Assembly: GCA_046710535.1 (NCBI GenBank)
Contig: JBKEHH010000001.1
Location: forward strand, 186,001-250,000
Reading direction: 5' to 3'
DNA from: CAWVSB01 sp046710535
GTDB lineage: Bacteria > Pseudomonadota > Gammaproteobacteria > Pseudomonadales > CAWVSB01
DNA: 64,000 nt
This document shows positions 45,860 through 54,112 of this stretch, in pieces. The notes under the pieces are model-generated. The model was not told the DNA's origin and made no database searches. It saw only the letters and a program-made list of their open reading frames with translations. Position numbers and translations under genes: made by a program. The number at the start of each line of letters is the position of its first letter. The first letter of the stretch is position 1.

Positions 45860-47608
45860 TTAGTTTTTGTATAAAGGCGCTAGATCTTCACTGCTGGCGC
45901 CTTTATTTTTACTACGCCGCAATTGTTGCGCCTGACTCGCCACCGCTTTATATAACGAGTTGTCTACAGTTTTACCGCCATACACACTGGCTTCTAATTG
46001 GGTTAATAACACCACAAGATCTTTATCAGCATATTGGGCGACAGCATTTATATGAGTAATTGCCGGCTTATTCCAATGCAGCGCTGCCCATTGTAGGCTT
46101 TTGCTGATGACGCTATTGACATTTTGTTCTTTACAAGCCGATTGCAGTTTCTTAAATGCGTTAGCTTCTGTTAGCGCGTCAATCGCTAGTTTTTGGTCCA
46201 CTTTGGGTTGAGCGCTACCTTTTTTAAATATGGCATAAATCAAGGTAATCACCCATAAGGCTGCAGCAATCAATGTAGCAATTTGCCAAGGCAATGCCTC
46301 GTTGCTGCCACAGGGCGTTAACACTTTTGACTTACCTGACTTATCTGACTTATCTGAGTTATTGCCGTTATCTATAAATTCTGCGGTTAGCAGGGGTATT
46401 TGTGGTTCAATGACAAAAATCTCACCCGGTGCCACGGTAAAGTTTATTGTAGGCAAACTCGCTTTTTTTAGTTTATTAGTTTTAGTGTCAAACCAATATG
46501 CAGAAACCTCTGGCAGAGTATAGTTGCCTGGTTTGGTTGGAACAATTGCAATGCTTTCTTGGCGCTGACCTATAATACCAGTCTCGCTATCCTTGTCGTT
46601 TATTTGTGGTTGATCGCTATATAGCTTCAAACCATCTTGGTTAGTCATAAACAGCGGTGGCAGTTGCGCTGCATAAGCGCCTTCGGCAATCATTAAAATA
46701 TTACGAGTAATTGAGTCGCCAACTTTAATTTCGTTAAGGTCACTGCTCCATTGCTGATGCAGTTTTAAGCTTTTTGCAGCAATAGCGTCATTGTCTTTAG
46801 CTATTTGAGGTAGCTCTTTTATTGTGACGTTAATGCTTGATGTGCGGCGAATAATTCGGCGATTTTGCCCGCGAGTAGAGCCAAACAACGACACACTGCG
46901 ACCATCAGTCACTACCGCATTAAGCAGCACCGGTGGTATTTCTAACTTGCCAGTTATAGTTGGATAGATAGCATATTTACGCTCTACAACATTGTAGGCG
47001 ACGCCGTTAACAATACTTTGATAGTTAGTCTCGGCTATTTTTTTGGTTTGGGCATTGTCTGGTTCTGGATCACTTAGGCTAGAGCCACTGCCAATATTGA
47101 CAGAATGGTAAAGCTTTACGGTGAAAATAATCTGCGCACCAACATAGGCTTCTTTTAAATCGGTACTAGCGTCTAAAAATAATTCTTGTCGTTTTTCACC
47201 TAGAGGTGCTTCACTAGCTTTAGTTACCGTCATCCCAATAGCATTGGTTACTTCACTACCAACGGCTATTGGCGGAATCATTAGTTTCCCTGCGCGCTTT
47301 GGTATCAGCGTAACAAACCATTGAGTTGACGATGAATAGCTGCCGTTTATGATGGAGCGCTGACTGTTTTGTCTGGTGTCAAAAATTGAAAAGTCACGGT
47401 GCAGAGGGCTAAGCTCTGGAGACAAATCGCTGTCTATATCGTCTACAGTAATAGTTAAGGTGAATGACTCTTCCACGTTAATATTATTTCGATCAACTGT
47501 TGCAAGCGACTCTGCCATTAACGACTGACTAAATAGCAGCGCAGTAATTAAAAAAAATAGTCGTGTAAACACCGCTGTATTCATTATTTTAGTCAACTCT
47601 ATTACCAT
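45860..47608 (-). CDS. batD: BatD family protein
   Basis: 582 residues. Signal peptide (FFLITALLFSQSLMAES), long periplasmic beta-rich region, one membrane segment near residue 450 (ATLIAAALWVITLIYAIF) and a cytoplasmic C-terminus. Start ATG 47608 overlaps the batBC stop by seven bases (ATGGTAA); ATG 47584 is an alternative. Last gene of the moxR/bat operon; the Bat proteins are linked to aerotolerance or envelope stress. Confidence 0.88.
   Translation of the reverse strand: MVIELTKIMNTAVFTRLFFLITALLFSQSLMAESLATVDRNNINVEESFTLTITVDDIDSDLSPELSPLHRDFSIFDTRQNSQRSIINGSYSSSTQWFVTLIPKRAGKLMIPPIAVGSEVTNAIGMTVTKASEAPLGEKRQELFLDASTDLKEAYVGAQIIFTVKLYHSVNIGSGSSLSDPEPDNAQTKKIAETNYQSIVNGVAYNVVERKYAIYPTITGKLEIPPVLLNAVVTDGRSVSLFGSTRGQNRRIIRRTSSINVTIKELPQIAKDNDAIAAKSLKLHQQWSSDLNEIKVGDSITRNILMIAEGAYAAQLPPLFMTNQDGLKLYSDQPQINDKDSETGIIGQRQESIAIVPTKPGNYTLPEVSAYWFDTKTNKLKKASLPTINFTVAPGEIFVIEPQIPLLTAEFIDNGNNSDKSDKSGKSKVLTPCGSNEALPWQIATLIAAALWVITLIYAIFKKGSAQPKVDQKLAIDALTEANAFKKLQSACKEQNVNSVISKSLQWAALHWNKPAITHINAVAQYADKDLVVLLTQLEASVYGGKTVDNSLYKAVASQAQQLRRSKNKGASSEDLAPLYKN
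45872..45910 (+). terminator. Terminator of pepN embedded in the batD 3' end
   Basis: TAAAGGCGC (45872-45880) and GCGCCTTTA (45897-45905) are a perfect 9-bp stem with a 16-nt loop followed by TTTTT. It lies 42 bp past the pepN stop and within the last codons of batD on the opposite strand. Confidence 0.78.
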
Positions 47609-49470
47609 CGTTGTTCATCACTGTTGCCAGTGCCGCCGTTTTTTTCGTATTGATATTGAAACTTACGTTTTAATAGCTCGCCAGGTTTGTCTTGTAATAG
47701 CCGCAGTTGCTGTTCAATTGCATTCTTCTCCTCATCCGACAAACCTGCTTCAGCGCTGTTATCACTAGCCACTTCAGTCTCTTCCTCTGGTGCCTGCTGT
47801 GGCTCAGTTGGCTCTTCAGATTGCTCGTCGTCTTGTGCTTCAGGTTCACGTTGGTTATTTTCGTCTTGCTCTGACTCGTTGTTATTATCTTGTTCAGATT
47901 CTGATTTTTCTTGGTCTAAATCACTTTCACTATCATCATCGTTGGATTGAGAATCTTGGTCTTGCTGATCGTTACCATCTTCGCTTGGTTGTTGGTTCTC
48001 ATTTTGCTGGTCGGGTTCTTTATCTGATTGTTCTTGCTCATCGTTTTGCTGGTCGTTTTTATCTTGCTGCTCATTTTCAGGTGGTGGCGGTAGGTTTTCC
48101 AATATTTCTTTATTAAATGCCGCGTCTTCGAAATCAGGATTTATTTTTAACGACTCATCGTAGGCATTAATGGCTTCAGATATTTTTCCAGCACGGGCAA
48201 GGGCAGTGCCTTTGTTGTATAGTCCCGTGGCAGTTTTTTCATCAAACCCTGTAGCGGCTAGATCAAATTGGTCATCGCGATATTGCGCTACGGATTTCCA
48301 TCTAGGATGTTCAAATACCCCAGCCGCAGTTTTGGCATCGCCTTGTTCTAATATTTTAGCTGCTTGCTGATCTTTTGTTGCCCATAAGTTTTGCCAAATG
48401 TCGGCATGGCTCTGCTCTATAGGTAAGACAAAAATTAATAAACCTAATAACCAGCCTTTGCGAAAACCTATGGCAACAAATGGCAGCAATAACAGCGCTA
48501 GCCATGGCGCCTCGTCTTGCCAGGCATCAAACTCTTGGGATAATACTTCGCTACTGTCATCAAGTTCTAAGCTGGGCTGAAATTTGACTAGATCAATAAT
48601 GTCGCTATCGCTCACTACGCTGCGACGGTAAATACCATTAGTGTTGTTAGCTAATTTTTTTAGTGTGGCTTCATTTAGTTTAGGAATGACCATGGCATTA
48701 TTGGCGTCTTTTAGAAAACCGCCATTGGCGAGTGGAATTGGCGCTCCTTCTTTGCTGCCAATACCTAAAATTGCTAAATCAAAATTACTGTCTACTAATA
48801 AACTTTCTATTTCGTCAAAGTCACTTTTTGGCAACTCATCGGTTATCCATAATAATTTGGCTTTGTTGATACCAGCGCCAGCGCGTAATTGATCCGCTAA
48901 TTTAATAGCGGCGATAGGATTGTTGCCTATAATTGGCATTGTTGTTGGTGCAAGATTAGGCGCTAGCAGGGCTATGGTTTCAGTGTCAGATGTTAGTGGG
49001 CTGACTATAAATGCAGCGCCTGAATAAGCGATTAAACCGGTTAAACCTTCTTTGCGGATGGCAAGCAAGTCCAGTACTTCGCGTCTAGCCTGTACCACGC
49101 GTGAGGGTGCGGTATCGCCGGCTAGCATGGACGGTGACAAATCTAATAACACAATTATCGCATCTTCTTTTTGATAAACCGGCACGGGTATTTTCTTAAA
49201 CGCGGGCCCGGCAACGGCAATAACGGCAATAATCCATAAGGCTGCTAAACAGGCGATAGGGTAGCGAGATTTTTTGGTTTCGACACCGTCGATTAAAAAC
49301 GGTAGTAAATCAGCGGAAATAACTTTAGACCAGCTGCCACCTTTGCCGGTGTTGCGCCATAGCATTATAAATAACAGTAGCGCAGGAATTATTGTCCATA
49401 AATACTCCGGCCGCATCCAGTGTAATCCTGCGCCTTGGCTATTAACAAATTGGTTGAATATATCGGCCAT
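47602..49470 (-). CDS. BatB/BatC fusion: VWA domain and TPR protein
   Basis: 622 residues. Two N-terminal membrane segments, a von Willebrand A domain (~95-275; MIDAS motif DLSPS in LLDLSPSMLAG), further membrane segments (~310-345), TPR repeats (~365-465, TGLYNKGTALARAGKISEAI) and a C-terminal tail of about 125 residues that is almost wholly Q/D/E/N/S. Combines the roles of Bacteroides BatB and BatC in one chain, as in many proteobacteria. Overlaps both neighbours. Confidence 0.9.
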   Translation of the reverse strand: MADIFNQFVNSQGAGLHWMRPEYLWTIIPALLLFIMLWRNTGKGGSWSKVISADLLPFLIDGVETKKSRYPIACLAALWIIAVIAVAGPAFKKIPVPVYQKEDAIIVLLDLSPSMLAGDTAPSRVVQARREVLDLLAIRKEGLTGLIAYSGAAFIVSPLTSDTETIALLAPNLAPTTMPIIGNNPIAAIKLADQLRAGAGINKAKLLWITDELPKSDFDEIESLLVDSNFDLAILGIGSKEGAPIPLANGGFLKDANNAMVIPKLNEATLKKLANNTNGIYRRSVVSDSDIIDLVKFQPSLELDDSSEVLSQEFDAWQDEAPWLALLLLPFVAIGFRKGWLLGLLIFVLPIEQSHADIWQNLWATKDQQAAKILEQGDAKTAAGVFEHPRWKSVAQYRDDQFDLAATGFDEKTATGLYNKGTALARAGKISEAINAYDESLKINPDFEDAAFNKEILENLPPPPENEQQDKNDQQNDEQEQSDKEPDQQNENQQPSEDGNDQQDQDSQSNDDDSESDLDQEKSESEQDNNNESEQDENNQREPEAQDDEQSEEPTEPQQAPEEETEVASDNSAEAGLSDEEKNAIEQQLRLLQDKPGELLKRKFQYQYEKNGGTGNSDEQRW

Positions 49471-50471
49471 TAGCTTCGACCTCGAATATTATTCAAACCA
49501 TTGGCGAGCGCGATTAAAAAGCTTAGGCCAAGAGCAATGCTTAGTGGTAAATAAGCTAAGGATTTTTGCGGACGAACGGTTTTTGCTTGATGTTCAACGG
49601 GTTCCAGCTCATCCAATAGACTATAGATAGTTTCAAGGTCCTGAGTATTTGCCGCCCGAAAATAGCGGCCGCCGGTTGCTGCAGCTATTTCTTTTAGTGC
49701 GCTTTCATCCATATCACGCGAAGGGTTTACACGCCTGCTGCCAAAAAATCCCGGTACCATCATCTCTTCTGCGCCAATGCCAATACTATAAACTTTTAGC
49801 TTAACTTTTTTTGCTAATTTAGTGGCTTGTTCTGGAGTTAGACTACCGGCGGTATTACTACCGTCAGTTAATAAAATTAATACACGGCTATTAGATTGGC
49901 TAGACTTTAAGCGTTTAACTGCCATGCCTATACCATCGCCAATAGCAGTTTTTTCACCAGCAAAACCAATTTGCGCCTCATTTAACAAAGTAGTCAGTGT
50001 TTGTTTGTCAAAAGTGAGCGGTACATGAAGGTAGGCATTGGTACCAAATAATATTAACCCCATACGATCGCCGCTGCGACGTTCAACAAATTTGCTGATA
50101 ACTGATTTTACTGCTTGTAGGCGATTGACTGCTTTATTGTCCAGCACCATGTCTTTTTGTTTCATTGAACCAGAGATATCAACTGCTAGCATTAGATCTC
50201 TGCCTGATGTGGGCTGAGGTACTGGTTCGCCGCGCCACATAGGCCTGGCTGCTGCGCTAACTAATAGACACCAGATAATAATTAATAGCAAAGCTTTGAT
50301 AATACCTGCTGCGGTTGTATTGCCGCTGGTACTGACACCTGCAGCTAGCCATTGGTCTAACTGGGGCACCCGCAATGCTGCTTCACTACCAGACTGATTT
50401 GGTAACAACCAATAAAACAGCAGTGGCAGTGGCAATAAAATAAAGACTAAAGGCCAATCAAAGCTAAGCAT
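49470..50471 (-). CDS. BatA-like VWA domain protein
   Basis: 333 residues from ATG 50471, where GAGGTC precedes the start; the open frame runs back to 50621 but that part overlaps the DUF4381 gene and is out of context. N-terminal membrane anchors (VFILLPLPLLFYWLL, IIKALLLIIIWCLLV), a VWA domain with MIDAS DISGSMKQ, and a C-terminal membrane segment. It overlaps the batBC start by one base and the DUF4381 stop by 8 bases. Confidence 0.88.
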   Translation of the reverse strand: MLSFDWPLVFILLPLPLLFYWLLPNQSGSEAALRVPQLDQWLAAGVSTSGNTTAAGIIKALLLIIIWCLLVSAAARPMWRGEPVPQPTSGRDLMLAVDISGSMKQKDMVLDNKAVNRLQAVKSVISKFVERRSGDRMGLILFGTNAYLHVPLTFDKQTLTTLLNEAQIGFAGEKTAIGDGIGMAVKRLKSSQSNSRVLILLTDGSNTAGSLTPEQATKLAKKVKLKVYSIGIGAEEMMVPGFFGSRRVNPSRDMDESALKEIAAATGGRYFRAANTQDLETIYSLLDELEPVEHQAKTVRPQKSLAYLPLSIALGLSFLIALANGLNNIRGRS

Positions 50472-50949
50472 CGCTGACCTCAGTTTTTGGCTTGGCAGTA
50501 ATCCAATCTTTAGCAAATTGCTGCAAAGCTGGTACGTCGCCGCTGCCTTTGCGCTGATATAGGTTATCGCCAAAATAATTGCATAAATCTTTTTGGTCCT
50601 GGCGGGCATATTGGTAAACATATTGCTGCCACGTATTGCCGGTATAGGCTGCTACATGATTATCACCTCTAAGACTAATAGCTGCCCGTTTAAGTAACTC
50701 AGATAGCGATTGCAAATAGTGTTGAAAATCACCCTCTATCTTGTAATCGCTCAATAGCTTGTCTAACTCACGTTGGATCATTGCCTGACGTTTTTTATTA
50801 GCTAGGTGGCGCTTTATTCCCCAGCCGATAAGCGCTAACAGCAGTATTATTAGGGCCAGTAATATCCACCAGCCCATGGCCATCGGCCACAGTGATATTG
50901 AATCAGGTAAATGTATATCTCTAAGCTGCGCCAGCGGGTCTTGATTCAT
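50464..50949 (-). CDS. DUF4381 domain-containing protein
   Basis: 161 residues: short N-terminal segment, one membrane helix (WWILLALIILLLALIGWGI), then a cytoplasmic helical region. Typical partner in MoxR/Bat operons; function unknown. Its start overlaps the DUF58 stop by four bases. Confidence 0.87.
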   Translation of the reverse strand: MNQDPLAQLRDIHLPDSISLWPMAMGWWILLALIILLLALIGWGIKRHLANKKRQAMIQRELDKLLSDYKIEGDFQHYLQSLSELLKRAAISLRGDNHVAAYTGNTWQQYVYQYARQDQKDLCNYFGDNLYQRKGSGDVPALQQFAKDWITAKPKTEVSDA

Positions 50950-51899
50950 GATCGGACTTTTTTCGGGCTGGCAGCTAGGTAGCGGTGGAGTACATCGTGG
51001 GGATCATCTTCAGTGCTAATTTGTAATAGATTGATGTTTAGTTCATGCAACGCTTTTTCTAAGGCTTGTTGGCGCTCGATAAACTTTCCTTCATAGGCGC
51101 TGCGATTATAAGAGTTACCTGCATTGACCCGGGCAGATCGCCCTAGGCTTACAACCTTATAATTACCAGATTTAGGCAGGCGTCTTTCTAGGGGGTCTGT
51201 TACGCATAAAGCTTGTACGTCACAGTGGCGAGACAACAGTGATAGTTGTTTTGCCGTGTCGTCGTCAAAGTCGATAAAGTCGCTGATTAAGTAAACCGCG
51301 CTGCCAGGTTTCGCAATACGGCGTAGGCTTGCTATTAACAGGTTCAGGTTAATAATATTTTTTGGCTGCTCTTTCGCAGTTAGCTGGTGGTTGCATTGAT
51401 GGATAGCATTTAGCAAGCGCAGAACTGCAGCGTTATTTTGCTTAGGTCTAAATTCTTTATGCTCAACTGAGTTCGCCACTAAACCGCCAACCCTGTCACC
51501 ATTAGCCTGATAAGACCATGCCAACAGGCTTGCGAGGTTAGCAGCTTGTACTGCTTTAAAACGGGTTTTACTGCCAAAAAACATATTGTAGCGCTGGTCA
51601 CAAAATATAATCACTGGCCGTTCACGTTCTTCGGTATACAGTTTGGTGTGGGTAGTACCGGTACGTGCGGTTACTCGCCAATCAATTGCTCTTACATCAT
51701 CGCCAGCTTGGTACTGGCGCACTTCTGCAAAGTCTATGCCTCTGCCTCTGATGCTGGTGCGATAGCTGCCGGCCATCACACTCGACTGCGCTTGGTGTGG
51801 CGTATGAATAAGTTTTAGGCGTCGAAAACGTAAATCCAGCAAATCTTTTAGCTGAATATAGGCGCCTTGCGGAGATCTGTCGGTAGCTGCCATGGTCAT
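50946..51899 (-). CDS. DUF58 domain-containing protein
   Basis: 317 residues of the DUF58/VWA-like family (signature GRGIDFAEVRQYQAGDDVRAI and DWRVTARTGTTHTKLY). Usually encoded next to MoxR ATPases and thought to be part of their client or adaptor complexes. Lies 2 bp downstream of moxR. Confidence 0.92.
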   Translation of the reverse strand: MTMAATDRSPQGAYIQLKDLLDLRFRRLKLIHTPHQAQSSVMAGSYRTSIRGRGIDFAEVRQYQAGDDVRAIDWRVTARTGTTHTKLYTEERERPVIIFCDQRYNMFFGSKTRFKAVQAANLASLLAWSYQANGDRVGGLVANSVEHKEFRPKQNNAAVLRLLNAIHQCNHQLTAKEQPKNIINLNLLIASLRRIAKPGSAVYLISDFIDFDDDTAKQLSLLSRHCDVQALCVTDPLERRLPKSGNYKVVSLGRSARVNAGNSYNRSAYEGKFIERQQALEKALHELNINLLQISTEDDPHDVLHRYLAASPKKVRS

Positions 51900-51901
51900 T
51901 A

Positions 51902-52864
51902 TTACGCTACAGGTACGCTTGCCAACAAGCGGTCAATTACTTGTTTGCTGTCTACTCCATTGGCCTCGGCCTCAAAGCTTAAAATAATACGGTGACTTAA
52001 TACATCGTGGGCAATGGCGCGCACATCGTCAGGACTTACAAAGTCTTTGCCTTGTAACCAAGCATGGGCGCGGGCGCAGCGCTCTAGTGCAATAGTGCCG
52101 CGTGGACTAGCACCGAATTCAACTAGAGAGCCTAGAGTCTCGTCGTATTCGCTAGCGTTTCTAGTTGCGACAACTAACTGCACAATATAATCCTCAACCG
52201 GTTCGGCAAGGTGCAGTTTTAAAATATCTTTGCGTGCGTTAAAAACGCTCTGCTGGCTAATATTGCAAGTAGCTTCGGCCTCACTACCCGCTAAATCTTC
52301 ATCGCGCGACAAATGTAAAATTAATTTTTCATCAGCCGGACTAGGATAATTAACAGTGACATGCATTAAAAAGCGATCTAACTGAGCCTCGGGCAGAGGG
52401 TAGGTACCTTCTTGTTCTATCGGGTTTTGTGTTGCCATTACTAAAAATAGCTCTGGCAATTGATAGGTGTTGCGCCCGACAGACACTTGACGTTCTGCCA
52501 TTGCCTCTAACAGAGCTGACTGCACTTTAGCTGGGGCACGGTTAATTTCATCTGCTAATACTATATTGTTAAAGATTGGTCCTTGTTGAAATACAAAATT
52601 TCCGTCTTCAGGTCGATATATATCGGTGCCGGTAACATCTCCGGGTAGTAAATCTGGGGTAAATTGAACTCGATGAAAGCTGCCTTCAATGGCTTGAGCT
52701 AAGCTTTTTACAGCCCGGGTCTTCGCTAAACCGGGAGCCCCCTCAACTAATAAATGGCCGTTAGCTAAAAGAGCAATGAGCAACCTGTCTACAAGGTGAT
52801 GTTGACCAATAATTTGAGAATTTAGCCAGCTGCGTAGTGCATTAATGTCATTGCTTTGAGTCAT
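51902..52864 (-). CDS. MoxR family AAA ATPase
   Basis: 320 residues. Walker A EGAPGLAKTRAVKSLA, Walker B VLADEINRAPAKVQSALLEA with sensor residues downstream (MATQNPIEQEGTYPLPEAQLDRF). Chaperone-like ATPase leading the minus-strand operon moxR-DUF58-DUF4381-batA-batBC-batD. Promoter expected in 52865-53060, shared with divergent pyrD. Confidence 0.95.
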   Translation of the reverse strand: MTQSNDINALRSWLNSQIIGQHHLVDRLLIALLANGHLLVEGAPGLAKTRAVKSLAQAIEGSFHRVQFTPDLLPGDVTGTDIYRPEDGNFVFQQGPIFNNIVLADEINRAPAKVQSALLEAMAERQVSVGRNTYQLPELFLVMATQNPIEQEGTYPLPEAQLDRFLMHVTVNYPSPADEKLILHLSRDEDLAGSEAEATCNISQQSVFNARKDILKLHLAEPVEDYIVQLVVATRNASEYDETLGSLVEFGASPRGTIALERCARAHAWLQGKDFVSPDDVRAIAHDVLSHRIILSFEAEANGVDSKQVIDRLLASVPVA

Positions 52865-53060
52865 CGTATTCTTATCATCTCGTTATGGTTATAAATATTT
52901 AAGTAAGCGCGTATATTACGCTGATTTTATTACAATTTTTAGGTTATCTATGCAATTTTCAACTGTAGCAGACATTTAAATCGCTAATTAGTTTATGCCA
53001 CGCAGTGGATTGGTTAGAATTTACGCCTTATCCGCACAATTCATAATTTTAAGGTTGTTT

Positions 53061-54086
53061 ATGTACTCATTGTTACGCTCGGTATTGTTCCGCCTGCCAC
53101 CTGAAACCTCGCATAATGTGTCGTTAGACTCTTTAGCGCTGTTAGCCAAATTCGGGGTTTACCCCTTTGCTGACAAGCCTCCATCGCTGCCAACGACATT
53201 GATGGGCTTAGCACTGCCCAACCCGGTGGGAATTGCTGCAGGGCTTGATAAAAATGGCGACTATATAGATGCCTTAGCTGGGCTTGGTTTTGGTTATATT
53301 GAAATAGGCACTGTTACGCCGAAAGCCCAACCCGGCAACCCTAAGCCAAGAATGTTTCGCCTTGCTAGTAAACAGGCCATTATTAATCGCATGGGGTTTA
53401 ACAACCACGGTATTGATTATCTATTAGCGCAGGTTGATAAAGCCAAGTTTGACGGAATTTTAGGTATTAATATTGGTAAAAATAAAGACACCAGTGCAGA
53501 GGATGCAGTAAACGATTATCTGATATGCCTTAGAAAGTCGTATAGCCGAGCTTCTTATATAACGGTAAATTTATCCTCGCCCAACACTCCGGGTCTGAGA
53601 GATCTGCAGTTTGGCAAGCCACTAAGAGATTTGTTAAGCACTTTAAAGGCTGAGCAAACAAAGCTTGCGGCAGAACATAATAAATATGTACCGCTAGCCA
53701 TTAAGATAGCTCCAGACATGGCACTTGATGATGTTGAGAATGTGGCACAATGCTTGCTAGATACGAGTATGGATGGCGTTATTGCTACCAACACTACCAT
53801 AGATAAATCCAGTGTTGCTGATTTACAACATGGCGGCGAAGCGGGTGGCTTAAGTGGGCTGCCGGTATTTGAGTCGTCAAATAAAGTGATTGCAACATTA
53901 GCGCAATATTTGGCTGGTAGAATTCCGATCATTGGTGTGGGTGGCATTATGTCCGGCGAAGATGCGGTGGCGAAAAAACAAGCTGGTGCTACTGCAGTAC
54001 AAATATATACAGGCTTTATCTATCAAGGGCCTAAGTTAGTTGGTGATGTGGGTAGGGCGTTAAAGAGTAATCAACAACAGCCATAA
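53061..54086 (+). CDS. pyrD: Dihydroorotate dehydrogenase (quinone), class 2
   Basis: Fourth step of pyrimidine synthesis, membrane-associated and quinone-linked. 341 residues from ATG 53061, preceded by AAGG; the frame extends to 52995 but N-terminus MYSLLRSVLFRLPPETSHN matches the family. Active-site Ser is in ITVNLSSPNTPGLRDLQ and FMN contacts in NPVGIAAGLDKNGDYI and GVGGIMSGEDA. Confidence 0.97.
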   Translation: MYSLLRSVLFRLPPETSHNVSLDSLALLAKFGVYPFADKPPSLPTTLMGLALPNPVGIAAGLDKNGDYIDALAGLGFGYIEIGTVTPKAQPGNPKPRMFRLASKQAIINRMGFNNHGIDYLLAQVDKAKFDGILGINIGKNKDTSAEDAVNDYLICLRKSYSRASYITVNLSSPNTPGLRDLQFGKPLRDLLSTLKAEQTKLAAEHNKYVPLAIKIAPDMALDDVENVAQCLLDTSMDGVIATNTTIDKSSVADLQHGGEAGGLSGLPVFESSNKVIATLAQYLAGRIPIIGVGGIMSGEDAVAKKQAGATAVQIYTGFIYQGPKLVGDVGRALKSNQQQP

Positions 54087-54112
54087 TTAATCAGTTATCA
54101 ATAGGAGCAATA

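Noticed and set aside
47687..48370. Several open frames on the + strand opposite the batBC tail
   Set aside because: They are shadows of the repetitive Gln/Asp/Glu-rich coding sequence, with Ser/Cys-rich content typical of antisense frames.
50472..50621. Upstream extension of batA
   Set aside because: It lies within the DUF4381 gene, lacks a ribosome site, and the proper start at 50471 has GAGGTC upstream.
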